Below are positions 1-6,472 of a stretch of DNA of 6,624 nucleotides, in pieces; position 1 is the stretch's first letter; every line of letters begins with the position of its first letter. The stretch lies in the NCBI GenBank assembly GCA_022616655.1, contig JAKEEJ010000078.1, positions 1 through 6,624 of the forward strand. Direction: 5' to 3'. The translations under genes were made by a program, and so were the position numbers. Origin of the DNA: Nevskiales bacterium. GTDB taxonomy: Bacteria; Pseudomonadota; Gammaproteobacteria; Nevskiales; Nevskiaceae. Below the pieces are notes generated by a model. The model had not been told where the DNA came from and ran no database searches. It was given only the letters and a program-made list of their open reading frames with translations.

Positions 1-2489
1 ACGCTCGGCGCCGGCGCGGCGGCCCCCGGATTTTGCACGGGCACAATCAGGCGCGGCATGAAGTCCGTCGCCGCTTTGGGTCGCGGAGCTTGTGATTCCG
101 GGGAGGCCGTTTGAGTGGACACCGGCACGTCGTAAGACGCTGGTGCCGTTTCCATCGGTTCGGTACGCACGGGTTGCGGGTACGGTTCACGCGGGATTTC
201 CGTTGTGAACGCGGGCGCTGTCGCCGGTCCGGATTGAGGTTGAAAAAGCTGGGCCTGCTGCTCCGGTGCCGCGGTTTCGGACCGCACGCTCATGGGTGGC
301 GAAGCGGGCAAGCGCGGTTCGGCCGGTGCTCCGGAATCCCGATCAGGCAAGGTGCGGAAATCCGTGCCCTCGGTACGATCACGGCCGCCGCGGCCGCCAC
401 GCCGCCGTCGCCGGCGGCCCCGACCTTCGCGGTTTTCAGACGTCGCGGTACCCGTTGACGCGCCATCCGGGCCGGGCGACGCGTCGGGCGGCCGTTCAGT
501 GCGAACTTGTTCCTGTGGGCGCGGGGGGGCTTGCACACGCGGTCGGTCATCGCGGTGCGGGCTCCCTTCGGGGCGGTCGCCCCGATTGTTCCACCGGCTG
601 TCTCGGCGCCCCTCGCGGTCACTGTGGAAATCGCGCGGACCATTCCGGTGCCCCTCCCGACGTCCCTCGCGACCGCCGCGGAAATCCCGTGAACCGCCGT
701 CCCGGCGCCCATCCCGGCGTCCCTCGCGGCGCATCTCGGATGGCAGCGTCGGCTGGGTTTGCGTCGTTGGGCTGAGCGGAGCGGATCCGGTACCGGTGCC
801 ACGTCCCAGCCAGCGTTTCATCCTGTTCCAGAACCCCTCTTCTGCCGGCGTGAACGTCGCACTGGGGGTCGGGGCTGGAACAGCGGGCCGGATGTTCTGC
901 ACGGCCGGTTCCGCCACCGGTCTTGCCGGCGCGCGTCCGGCGGCCGGAAGCTCCTGCTTCTTGTCCTTGGGATCCTGGATCCAGGCATAACTGACGGCGT
1001 CGTTCTTGTCCTGCTTGAGCTGGTCGCCGCGGATGCGCGCAATTTCGAAACGGGGTGATTCCAGCGCGGTGTCGGGTACCAGCGTGATCTGCGTACGGTG
1101 CCGTGCTTCGAGCTCCGCCAGCGGCATGCGTTTTTCATTCAGCAGGAAGGTCGCCACGTCCACCGGCAACCGTGCCACCACCCGCGAGGTCTGTTCCTTC
1201 ATGGCTTCTTCTTCAATCAGGCGTAACACCGACATGGCCAGCGATTCCACGCTGCGGATCTGGCCACGGCCGTTGCAGCGCGGGCACGGGATCTGGGTGT
1301 GCTCACCCAGGCTGGGCTGCAGGCGCTGACGCGACATCTCGAGCAGTCCGAAGCGCGACAGGCGTCCGAACTGGATGCGCGCACGGTCCATCTCGCAGGC
1401 TTTCTGCAGACGCTCCTCCACCCCGCGCTGGTTGCGGGACGATTCCATGTCAATGAAGTCAATGACGATCAGTCCCCCGAGGTCGCGCAGACGCAGCTGA
1501 CGGGCCAGTTCATCGGCCGCTTCCAGGTTGGTTTTGAGTGCGGTTTCTTCGATGTCGCGGCCGCCGGTGGCGCGCGCCGAGTTGATGTCAATCGAGGTCA
1601 GAGCTTCGGTGTGGTCAATGACGATCGAACCGCCGGCCGGCAGCTCGACCCTGCGCTCGTGTGCACTTTCGATCTGGCTCTCGATCTGGAAGCGGGAAAA
1701 CAGCGGCATGGGATCCTGATAAAGCTTCAGGTGCGAGAGATAATCGGGCATCACATGCCGGATGAACTCGCGCGCCTGTTCGTAGGCCTCGACGCTGTCC
1801 ACCATGATTTCGCCGATGTCGGGCCGCATGGAGTCGCGCAGCGCGCGGATCATGGTGTTGCTTTCCTGGTAGACCAGAAACGGTGCCGGTCGTGCCCCGA
1901 CGGCCTGGATCACGTTGTTCCAGATGTCCAGCAGATAGTTGAGATCCCACTGAAGCTCCTCGGCGCTGCGGCCAATGCCGTTGGTGCGGACGATCACGCT
2001 CATGCCGTCCGGCAGCTGCAACTGTGCCAGCGTCTGCTTGGCGTCCTCGCGCTCCTCGCCTTCGACGCGGCGCGACACGCCGCCGGCGCGGGGGTTGGTG
2101 GGCATCAGTACCAGATAGCGGCCGGCCAGGCTGACGAACGTGGTCAGCGCCGCGCCCTTGGTGCCGCGCTCCTCCTTCTCGACCTGGACGATCAGTTCCT
2201 GGTCTTCGCGGATCAGTTCGCGGATGGTCGCGCGGCCGGAGCCCGGATCCTTGCGGAAGTTGTCGCGGGTGATTTCCTTGAGCGGTAGAAATCCGTGGCG
2301 CGCCGCGCCGTAGTCCACAAAACAGGCTTCCAGGGACGGCTCCACGCGGGTGACGCGAGCCTTGTAAATGTTGCCTTTGACCTGCTGGCGGGACGCGAAC
2401 TCCACGTCGAGGTCCTGGAGGACCTGGCCGTCAACAATGGCCACGCGCAATTCCTCGCGCTGGGTGGCGTTAATCAGGATTCTTTTCAT
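1..2489 (-). CDS. rne: Ribonuclease E (3'-truncated by the window edge)
   Basis: Endoribonuclease that starts mRNA decay and processes rRNA and tRNA precursors; it is the scaffold of the RNA degradosome at the inner membrane. I read 829 codons without a stop from ATG 2489 to the left edge. The N-terminus [20 protein letters not shown] matches E. coli closely. The S1 domain lies at about residues 36-120. The DNase I-like catalytic site has D301 (in [10 protein letters not shown]) and D344 (in VIDFIDM), equivalent to E. coli D303 and D346. The zinc-link CPRC is at C402-C405. After about residue 510 the protein is disordered and low in complexity. A short aromatic and basic stretch, [11 protein letters not shown] (552-562), sits where E. 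coli has its membrane-targeting helix. Arginine-rich blocks follow at 587-651 and 690-703 ([13 protein letters not shown]), then a Pro/Glu/Thr-rich tail. The C-terminal partner-binding motifs are off-window. No strong Shine-Dalgarno precedes the start. It diverges from rluC, as in E. coli. Confidence 0.97.
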   Translation of the reverse strand, partial: MKRILINATQREELRVAIVDGQVLQDLDVEFASRQQVKGNIYKARVTRVEPSLEACFVDYGAARHGFLPLKEITRDNFRKDPGSGRATIRELIREDQELIVQVEKEERGTKGAALTTFVSLAGRYLVLMPTNPRAGGVSRRVEGEEREDAKQTLAQLQLPDGMSVIVRTNGIGRSAEELQWDLNYLLDIWNNVIQAVGARPAPFLVYQESNTMIRALRDSMRPDIGEIMVDSVEAYEQAREFIRHVMPDYLSHLKLYQDPMPLFSRFQIESQIESAHERRVELPAGGSIVIDHTEALTSIDINSARATGGRDIEETALKTNLEAADELARQLRLRDLGGLIVIDFIDMESSRNQRGVEERLQKACEMDRARIQFGRLSRFGLLEMSRQRLQPSLGEHTQIPCPRCNGRGQIRSVESLAMSVLRLIEEEAMKEQTSRVVARLPVDVATFLLNEKRMPLAELEARHRTQITLVPDTALESPRFEIARIRGDQLKQDKNDAVSYAWIQDPKDKKQELPAAGRAPARPVAEPAVQNIRPAVPAPTPSATFTPAEEGFWNRMKRWLGRGTGTGSAPLSPTTQTQPTLPSEMRREGRRDGRRDGGSRDFRGGREGRREGHRNGPRDFHSDREGRRDSRWNNRGDRPEGSPHRDDRPRVQAPPRPQEQVRTERPPDASPGPDGASTGTATSENREGRGRRRRRRGGRGGRDRTEGTDFRTLPDRDSGAPAEPRLPASPPMSVRSETAAPEQQAQLFQPQSGPATAPAFTTEIPREPYPQPVRTEPMETAPASYDVPVSTQTASPESQAPRPKAATDFMPRLIVPVQNPGAAAPAPS
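576..728 (-). repeat. Tandem REGRR repeats in the RNase E tail
   Basis: Three imperfect in-frame repeats of 18-19 codons within rne, at residues 588-606, 607-624 and 625-638. Each opens with REGRR(D/E), and the first two end with RDF plus three residues. At the DNA level the plus strand repeats (c)cctcgcg at 611, 665 and 722, that is at 54 and 57 bp spacing. The block is very rich in Arg, Gly and Asp and nearly free of hydrophobic residues, as expected for a disordered RNA-binding segment. The repeat is seen directly; RNA binding is inferred from its composition and from the known arginine-rich regions of other RNase E tails. Confidence 0.75.
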
Positions 2490-2760
2490 ACACTGCGGTC
2501 TCGGTGACGCTCACCGCAGGCGAGGAGTGAAGCCCTTAGGCGGGTGCTCCGGACGGCGAAACAAGACGGCCGCCCGTCCCGGAACGGGAGGGAAGCCTCA
2601 GCCGCTTGCGGCTACGCACCGCGGGCTGCTTGTTGGAACAGCGCGCCGGGAGCAGAACATGCTCCACCGGTACACCGCCTTCAAAAATCTTTTCGCAAAC
2701 CCGGTTCATCCGGTCAGACTCTCCGGCGCGCTTTTCTTTACGCGCCGCACTCACCGCCAT
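2490..2760 (-). promoter_or_regulatory. Structured 5' leader of rne
   Basis: There is no convincing gene in the spacer 2490-2929. Its left part should be the rne leader. On the rne mRNA sense I see several hairpins. One has a 7-bp stem and an A-rich loop (2724-2747, loop UAAAGAAAAG). One has a 6-bp GGAGCA/UGCUCC stem extended by CCG/CGG across a bulge (2646-2670). Smaller ones lie at 2600-2613 (AGCCG-CAAG-CGGCU) and 2565-2578. A U/A-rich single-stranded stretch around 2680-2696 could suit RNase E cleavage. In E. coli the long rne leader contains hairpins that let RNase E repress its own synthesis; a similar role here is inference. I find no convincing sigma-70 promoter for rne, so the upstream limit of the leader is uncertain. 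Confidence 0.5.
2493..2519 (-). promoter_or_regulatory. Competing hairpins just before the rne start codon
   Basis: Two mutually exclusive stems end 3 and 12 bases before the rne ATG. The first is CGGTGA-GCG-TCACCG (2502-2516, 6 bp, triloop). The second is CTGCGGT/ACCGCAG (2493-2499 with 2513-2519, 7 bp, 13-base loop). They share the same 5' arm. The longer one would cover the ribosome-binding region. The pairing is exact in the sequence; a switching role is inference. Confidence 0.45.
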
Positions 2761-2829
2761 GCGGGAGCTGGATTGACATCGGCCCGTTGCGCTTGCGCGC
2801 GACGGGAATGATTCTTCAGCAATCAGGCT

Positions 2830-2858
2830 TCGAGAAGAAGGGTGCGAACTGTTATGCT
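2830..2858 (+). promoter_or_regulatory. Weak candidate promoter for rluC
   Basis: TCGAGA (2830-2835), a 17-base spacer and TATGCT (2853-2858) match the sigma-70 consensus at 4 of 6 positions each. Transcription would start near 2865, giving a leader of about 65 bases before rluC. It is the best plus-strand candidate I see in the spacer but could occur by chance. Confidence 0.25.
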
Positions 2859-2881
2859 CACGTCCCGCCTCACGAACCCTT

Positions 2882-2904
2882 GCGGCAGCTTAAAAAGCCG
2901 CCGC
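2882..2904. repeat. Inverted repeat upstream of rluC
   Basis: GCGGC-A-GCTT, loop AAA, AAGC-C-GCCGC: nine base pairs with one A/C mismatch. There is no T-tract on either side, so it is not a standard terminator. It would fold in the rluC leader if transcription starts near 2865. Confidence 0.45.
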
Positions 2905-2918
2905 GAGTGCTTCTCCGG

Positions 2919-2936
2919 GCGTCATAAATTTGACGC
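2919..2936. repeat. Perfect inverted repeat over the annotated rluC start
   Basis: GCGTCA, spacer TAAATT, TGACGC: a perfect 6-bp palindromic pair overlapping the TTG at 2930. It could be an operator half-site pair or an mRNA hairpin hiding that start. The function is unknown and no binding-protein family is implied. Confidence 0.4.
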
Positions 2937-3925
2937 GGAGATGTCACATTCTGCCACAAGTACCGCCAAAAAGTCGGCCCGCCGGCACCCGGCCCTCGGT
3001 TCAACGCGTCACGATTTCCAGGAATGAAGACGGTCAACGGTTGGACAATTACCTGTTGAGGGTTCTGGCGGGGGTGCCCAAATCGCATGTCTACCGTCTG
3101 GTCCGCTCCGGTCAGGTCCGGGTGAACAGCGGCCGTGCCAGGCCCGACCGTCGCTTGAAAGAGGGCGACGAAATCCGCGTGCCACCGGTGCGCCGGACGG
3201 AAGCCGGCGCCCCGGTCCGGCCGCCGGACGCAGTGCTGGACCGTCTGCGCCGGGCCATCCTCCATGAAGACCACCACTACCTCGCCCTCAACAAACCGGC
3301 CGGACTGGCGGTACACGGCGGCAGCGGCATTCTCTTCGGCGTGATTGAAGCCGCCCGCGCCTGGGACCGGTACGATTATCTGGAGCTGTGCCACCGTCTG
3401 GACCGCGACACCAGCGGCGTGCTGCTGCTGGCCAAGTCCCGGGACGCGTTGCGGCGCGCACAGGCCGCCTTTCGCGACGGCCAGGCGCAGAAACGCTATC
3501 AGGCCCTGTTGTGCGGACGCTGGCAGGGCGGCAGCCGTGACGTGGATTCGGCGCTGCTCAAGAACCGCCTGATGAGTGGCGAACGCTTCGTGCTGGTGGA
3601 CGACCAGGGCAAACCTTCACGCTCGCGGTTCACCCCTGTGGCGCGCTATGCCGCCGCCACGCTTTGCGAAGTGAACATCTATTCCGGTCGCATGCACCAG
3701 ATCCGCGTGCACGCCGCCGAACTCGGTCATCCCGTGGCCGGCGACCGCAAGTACGGCCACGTCGAGGAAAAAACGCCGTTGCGCGCGCTGGGACTGAAAC
3801 GCACGTTTCTGCACGCCGCGTCGCTGCGTCTGCCGGCGGACGGCGAATTCCCGGCGCTGGTGCTGGACTCGCCCTTGCCGTCGGAACTGAGTGATTTCCT
3901 GAAAAAACTGGGGCCGGAGTTGTGA
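2930..3925 (+). CDS. rluC: 23S rRNA pseudouridine synthase RluC (start uncertain)
   Basis: Converts uridines of 23S rRNA to pseudouridine; E. coli RluC modifies positions 955, 2504 and 2580. From TTG 2930 the product has 331 residues (E. coli 319). An S4 RNA-binding domain spans about residues 36-90 (GQRLDNYLLRVLAGVPKSHV). The RluA-family catalytic domain follows: LNKPAGLAVHGGSG (N121), the catalytic-loop HRLDRDTSGVLL with the catalytic Asp at D158, LLKN and GEGKPS-like GKPSRSRF, and GRMHQIRVHAAELGHP (253 onward). Identity is secure. The start is not: TTG 2930 is the only ATG/GTG/TTG in this frame after the TAA at 2891, it has no Shine-Dalgarno, and residues 1-22 do not resemble known RluC. 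The conserved part begins near S23 (SVQRVTIS, compare SVKIVAIT in E. coli). An ATG at 2941 in the neighbouring frame suggests a possible one-base shift. Divergent from rne and convergent with the maf gene. Confidence 0.93.
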   Translation: MTRRCHILPQVPPKSRPAGTRPSVQRVTISRNEDGQRLDNYLLRVLAGVPKSHVYRLVRSGQVRVNSGRARPDRRLKEGDEIRVPPVRRTEAGAPVRPPDAVLDRLRRAILHEDHHYLALNKPAGLAVHGGSGILFGVIEAARAWDRYDYLELCHRLDRDTSGVLLLAKSRDALRRAQAAFRDGQAQKRYQALLCGRWQGGSRDVDSALLKNRLMSGERFVLVDDQGKPSRSRFTPVARYAAATLCEVNIYSGRMHQIRVHAAELGHPVAGDRKYGHVEEKTPLRALGLKRTFLHAASLRLPADGEFPALVLDSPLPSELSDFLKKLGPEL

Positions 3926-3940
3926 CTGAAAACTCCATAA

Positions 3941-3953
3941 CAGGGCCACCCTG
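3941..3953. terminator. Possible weak bidirectional terminator between rluC and yceF
   Basis: Perfect 5-bp stem CAGGG-CCA-CCCTG in the 30-base gap between two convergent stop codons. It is followed by ATTTA on the plus strand and TTATGG on the minus strand, so the T-tracts are poor. The position fits a shared terminator, but the hairpin is short. Confidence 0.35.
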
Positions 3954-3955
3954 AT

Positions 3956-4549
3956 TTACGGAATACAGAATCCAGCCTGGGCCAGTGCGTGCCGCACGGC
4001 GATCAGCGGCAGACCGATCAGGGCGGTTGGATCGCAGGTTTTGATGGTACTCAGCAGGGCGATGCCCAGGCCCTCGGCCTTGAACCCGCCGGCACAGTCC
4101 AGCGCCGGCTCCGCGTCGAGGTAGTGCTCGATTTCGGTACGGGTAAGGGTGCGGAAACGGACGAGGGTCGTGTCGAGCGCGGGGAATGTCTGCGGACCCT
4201 TGAGCAATACCATGGCCGTGTCAAACGTTACTGATTTTCCTGAGCACGATTGCAACTGTTCCAGCGCCCGGGCCCGCGTGCCGGGTTTGCCCAGAATGTG
4301 TTCACCGGTACTGGCGACCTGATCCGAACCCAGCACCCAGCGACCCGGATGAAGTTGCGCAACCGCCCGGGCTTTTACCAGGGCCAGGCGTTGAGCCAGG
4401 CTGGCCGGGGTTTCGCCGGCCAGGGGCGTCTCATCCACTTCGGGAGCATGAGCGGTGAACGGGACCCTCAGCCGCGCCAGCAATTCCAGACGGTACCGGG
4501 AGCTGGAGGCCAGAATCAGCGGAGCGGTCTTTGAAATCGTACTGGCCAT
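3956..4549 (-). CDS. yceF: Maf-family nucleotide pyrophosphatase, YceF type
   Basis: Hydrolyses non-canonical nucleoside triphosphates to monophosphates and pyrophosphate in the cytoplasm; E. coli YceF prefers 7-methyl-GTP. The product has 197 residues, the normal length. Visible motifs in order are LILASSSRYRLELL (11-24), PEVDET (36-41), GSDQV with the likely catalytic D76, GKP (87-89), SGKSVTF (103-109), CAGGFKAEGLGI (152-163, compare CAGSFKSEGFGI in E. coli YceF) and LIGLPL. The last two favour the YceF subgroup over YhdE. ATG 4549 lies 10 residues before the conserved LILAS; no strong Shine-Dalgarno precedes it. It is convergent with rluC (30-base gap) and divergent from yceD (50-base gap), so it is probably transcribed alone. 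I see no good minus-strand promoter; the TTTAAA near 4566-4571 is only a weak -10 candidate. Substrate preference is inferred from similarity. Confidence 0.93.
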   Translation of the reverse strand: MASTISKTAPLILASSSRYRLELLARLRVPFTAHAPEVDETPLAGETPASLAQRLALVKARAVAQLHPGRWVLGSDQVASTGEHILGKPGTRARALEQLQSCSGKSVTFDTAMVLLKGPQTFPALDTTLVRFRTLTRTEIEHYLDAEPALDCAGGFKAEGLGIALLSTIKTCDPTALIGLPLIAVRHALAQAGFCIP

Positions 4550-4560
4550 CGCTGGATTTT

Positions 4561-4589
4561 TTGACTTTAAACGGGGGGAACTCTACCAT
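4561..4589 (+). promoter_or_regulatory. Strong candidate sigma-70 promoter for yceD-rpmF-plsX
   Basis: TTGACT (4561-4566, 5 of 6 matches), an exact 17-base spacer and TACCAT (4584-4589, 4 of 6) lie in the short divergent gap between yceF and yceD. A start point about seven bases after the -10 falls at 4596-4598, only 2-4 bases before the yceD ATG at 4600. Confidence 0.6.
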
Positions 4590-4599
4590 CGCGCGCCCT

Positions 4600-5049
4600 A
4601 TGCCACGGTCCAGGGCGGACAGTATTCCCCTCCGTGCCAGCTTATCGAGGGCCCTCGCCGGTCGTGAGCATTACGCAGGGCCCGTCCCGCTGGCGCAGTT
4701 GTCGCGGCTGTCCGCGCTGCTGGCCGATACGGCCGGTTCGCTGACGGCGGATCTGCAGTTGGAGAAGGACGAACAGGGTCGGGCCTGGCTGCGCGGCGCA
4801 ATTTGCGGCGTGCTGATGCTGAACTGCCAGCGGGGTTTGCACCCCTATGCCTGGAGCTGTGAGGCCCGACTGGCCTTGTGCCTGGTCGGCAGCGAGGCCG
4901 AAGAGGCGCGGGTGCTCAGGGAATGCGAGCCCTACTGGGTGCGTGACGATGTGCTGCCCGTGCGGGAGCTGATTGAAGATGAAGTATTACTGACGCTGCC
5001 CATGGCGCCGCGCTGTGACGATGAGGATTGTGTCAAGAGGCTGAGTTAG
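4600..5049 (+). CDS. yceD: DUF177 protein YceD (23S rRNA accumulation protein family)
   Basis: Member of the YceD/DUF177 family, which lies just before rpmF in most bacteria; members are needed for normal 23S rRNA accumulation, and the molecular action is poorly known. The product has 149 residues from ATG 4600, shorter than E. coli YceD (about 173). Visible parts are [11 protein letters not shown] (27-37), the central strand region [20 protein letters not shown] (64-83) and the acidic [17 protein letters not shown] (123-139). The usual CxxC of the central strand is CQRG here, so its second Cys is missing. The protein stops soon after the C-terminal Cys (C144), without the tail seen in E. coli. 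The frame stays open upstream to a TTG at 4531, but those 23 codons overlap yceF and precede the promoter, so I chose 4600. A G-rich stretch at 4573-4578 is too far away to be a normal Shine-Dalgarno. First gene of the operon; 79 bases precede rpmF. Confidence 0.88.
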   Translation: MPRSRADSIPLRASLSRALAGREHYAGPVPLAQLSRLSALLADTAGSLTADLQLEKDEQGRAWLRGAICGVLMLNCQRGLHPYAWSCEARLALCLVGSEAEEARVLRECEPYWVRDDVLPVRELIEDEVLLTLPMAPRCDDEDCVKRLS

Positions 5050-5055
5050 CGATTC

Positions 5056-5085
5056 ATTACAGGGTGGCGGGGTCTCAAGTAAAAT
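5056..5085 (+). promoter_or_regulatory. Candidate internal promoter for rpmF-plsX
   Basis: ATTACA (5056-5061, 4 of 6), an 18-base spacer and TAAAAT (5080-5085, 5 of 6) lie between yceD and rpmF. Transcription would start near 5092, giving a leader of about 37 bases. A separate promoter would let L32 be made in excess over YceD. The sites are seen; activity is inferred. Confidence 0.45.
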
Positions 5086-5117
5086 CAGCGGCCCTTTTGC
5101 TCCATTTGCCCAGATTC

Positions 5118-5122
5118 AGGAG
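5118..5122 (+). promoter_or_regulatory. Ribosome binding site of rpmF
   Basis: AGGAG, six bases before ATG 5129. It is the clearest Shine-Dalgarno in the operon, fitting a highly expressed ribosomal protein, and it fixes the rpmF start. Confidence 0.8.
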
Positions 5123-5128
5123 TGTTCC

Positions 5129-5326
5129 ATGGCTGTTCAGGATTCCAAAAAATCGCGCGCCTATCGCGGCCACCGCCGTGCGCACCAGAAGCTGTCGGCG
5201 CCCACGCTGTCGGTGGACCCCACTTCCGGCGAAACCCACCGGCGTCATCACGTGACCGCAGACGGGTACTACCGCGGCAAAAAAGTGATTGAGACCCCGC
5301 CGGTCGAACCCGAGGTTCAAGGGTAG
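5129..5326 (+). CDS. rpmF: 50S ribosomal protein bL32
   Basis: Structural protein of the large ribosomal subunit. The 65-residue product starts [20 protein letters not shown] (compare [20 protein letters not shown] in E. coli) and contains the family signature [20 protein letters not shown] followed by YYRGKKV. There is no cysteine, so it is the zinc-free form usual in proteobacteria. It is eight residues longer than E. coli L32 (57); the extra acidic, proline-rich end [11 protein letters not shown] is probably disordered. A strong AGGAG lies six bases upstream. It sits between yceD and plsX, its standard place, and is likely co-transcribed with both. Confidence 0.98.
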   Translation: MAVQDSKKSRAYRGHRRAHQKLSAPTLSVDPTSGETHRRHHVTADGYYRGKKVIETPPVEPEVQG

Positions 5327-5353
5327 TTCGTCTTCCAGTCGTTGCAGCCGGGT

Positions 5354-6403
5354 ATGACCGGACCGGTCAGTCTTGCCATTGATGCCATGAGTGGCGACCA
5401 CGGCCAGACCGTGGCCGTAGGCGCAGTACGCCTGGCCTTGCAGCAGCACCCCGAGTTGCGTCTGATCCTGGTGGGGGATGCCTCGCGGATCGAGGCGGAG
5501 CTTGCGACCCACAAACTGACCGGCGACGCGCACGTGAGCGTGCAGCACGCCAGTGAAGTGGTGGAGATGACCGAGCCGCCGGCCCGGGTCCTGCGCAACA
5601 AGAAGGATTCTTCCATGCGCGTGGCACTGAATCTGGTCAGGGACGGGCGCGCGCAGGCCTGTGTGTCGGCCGGCAATACCGGTGCCCTGATGGGTCTGGC
5701 CCGTCTCGTCCTCGGCATGCTGCCGGGTATAGACCGGCCGGCCATTATTTCCGCCATGCCCAACGTACGCGGTCACGCCCACATGCTCGATCTGGGTGCC
5801 AATGCCACGTGCACCGCGGAGCAGCTCTTTCAGTTTGCCGTGATGGGGGCCGCGCTCGCCACAGCCGTGGATGGCATCAAACGCCCGCGCGTGGCGTTGC
5901 TCAACATCGGTCAGGAAGACACCAAGGGTCATCACACCATCCGGGACGCGGCCGCGCGGCTGTCAGCCTCCGATCTCAATTACATCGGCTTCATTGAAGG
6001 CGACGGCATCTTTTTCGACCCGGTGGACGTGGTGGTCTGCGACGGCTTTGTCGGCAACGTGGCGCTCAAGACCGGCGAGGGCGTGGCACGTCTGATCCGC
6101 CGCTTCATGCGTGAGGAATTCACCCGCAACCTCTGGCACCGCCTGACGGCGGCGACGGCGTACCCGGTGCTGAAATCGCTCAGCAAACGGCTGGACTCGC
6201 GCAACTATAACGGCGCCAGCTTCCTGGGTCTGAACGGCATTGTCATCAAAAGCCACGGCGACGCCGACGCCCGTGCCTTCGCCAACGCCATTCGTGTGGC
6301 GGCGTTGGAAGTGAAAAAGAACGTCCCCCGGCGCATTGGTGCGCGCCTGGCGGCTACCCTCGGCTTGTCCGCGGTATCGCGTCTGGCGACGGGCGGAGCG
6401 TAA
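5354..6403 (+). CDS. plsX: Phosphate acyltransferase PlsX
   Basis: Peripheral membrane enzyme that transfers an acyl group from acyl-ACP to phosphate, making acyl-phosphate for PlsY at the first step of phosphatidic acid synthesis. The product has 349 residues from ATG 5354, the normal length. Visible motifs are LAIDAMSGDHG (7-17), SSMRVAL and RAQACVSAGNTGALMGLARL (S105-G110 core), MLDLGANATC (D146-N150), NIGQEDTKG, NYIGFIEGD and VCDGFVGNVALKTGEGV (C229-N235), then NGASFLGLNGIVIKSHG near the C-terminus. The first glycine motif reads SGD where E. coli has GGD. A TTG at 5342 would add four residues; ATG 5354 matches the family N-terminus better. The Shine-Dalgarno is weak and the gap to rpmF is 27 bases, suggesting coupled translation. 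Usually followed by fabH or fabD; here a terminator follows. Confidence 0.97.
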   Translation: MTGPVSLAIDAMSGDHGQTVAVGAVRLALQQHPELRLILVGDASRIEAELATHKLTGDAHVSVQHASEVVEMTEPPARVLRNKKDSSMRVALNLVRDGRAQACVSAGNTGALMGLARLVLGMLPGIDRPAIISAMPNVRGHAHMLDLGANATCTAEQLFQFAVMGAALATAVDGIKRPRVALLNIGQEDTKGHHTIRDAAARLSASDLNYIGFIEGDGIFFDPVDVVVCDGFVGNVALKTGEGVARLIRRFMREEFTRNLWHRLTAATAYPVLKSLSKRLDSRNYNGASFLGLNGIVIKSHGDADARAFANAIRVAALEVKKNVPRRIGARLAATLGLSAVSRLATGGA

Positions 6404-6422
6404 AAAACCGGGAAAGCCCCCC

Positions 6423-6472
6423 AACAATGGATTGCCGTCTGTCAACCGGGGCCGACAGCGGCCGTTGTTTTT
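6423..6472 (+). terminator. Intrinsic terminator after plsX
   Basis: Long hairpin 20 bases after the plsX stop. Outer arms AACAATG (6423-6429) and CGTTGTT (6463-6469) pair over 7 bp with one G-U. Inner arms GCCG-t-CTGTC (6434-6443) and GACAG-CGGC (6454-6462) add 9 bp with a one-base bulge; the loop is 6444-6453 and a four-base bulge GATT lies at 6430-6433. The 3' arm runs into a T-tract (6468-6472). This should end the yceD-rpmF-plsX transcript. Confidence 0.75.

Noticed and set aside
611..730. Short regularly spaced repeats that might suggest a CRISPR-like array
   Set aside because: The 54-57 bp units are imperfect and keep the rne reading frame; they are coding repeats.
292..990. 232-codon open frame on the plus strand, very rich in Arg, Pro and Ser
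   Set aside because: It is the antisense reading of the repetitive RNase E tail, and its composition simply mirrors those repeats.
1299..2288. 329-codon open frame on the plus strand
   Set aside because: It lies wholly antisense to the conserved catalytic half of rne and its protein shows no recognisable family; it is a shadow of GC-rich coding sequence.
2773..2778. Perfect TTGACA -35 box upstream of rluC
   Set aside because: The position 16-18 bases downstream is GC-only (GCGCGC), so there is no -10 partner.
2842..3027. 61-codon plus-strand frame from GTG 2842 as a separate leader peptide before rluC
   Set aside because: There is no family resemblance and most of it looks random; only its part from ATG 2941 is of interest, as a possible true rluC N-terminus.
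4531..4599. 23-codon N-terminal extension of YceD from TTG 4531
   Set aside because: It overlaps the yceF start, contains the likely promoter, and adds residues with no match to the family N-terminus.
5075..5935. 286-codon open frame on the minus strand
   Set aside because: It runs antisense to rpmF and plsX, both certain genes, and resembles nothing known.
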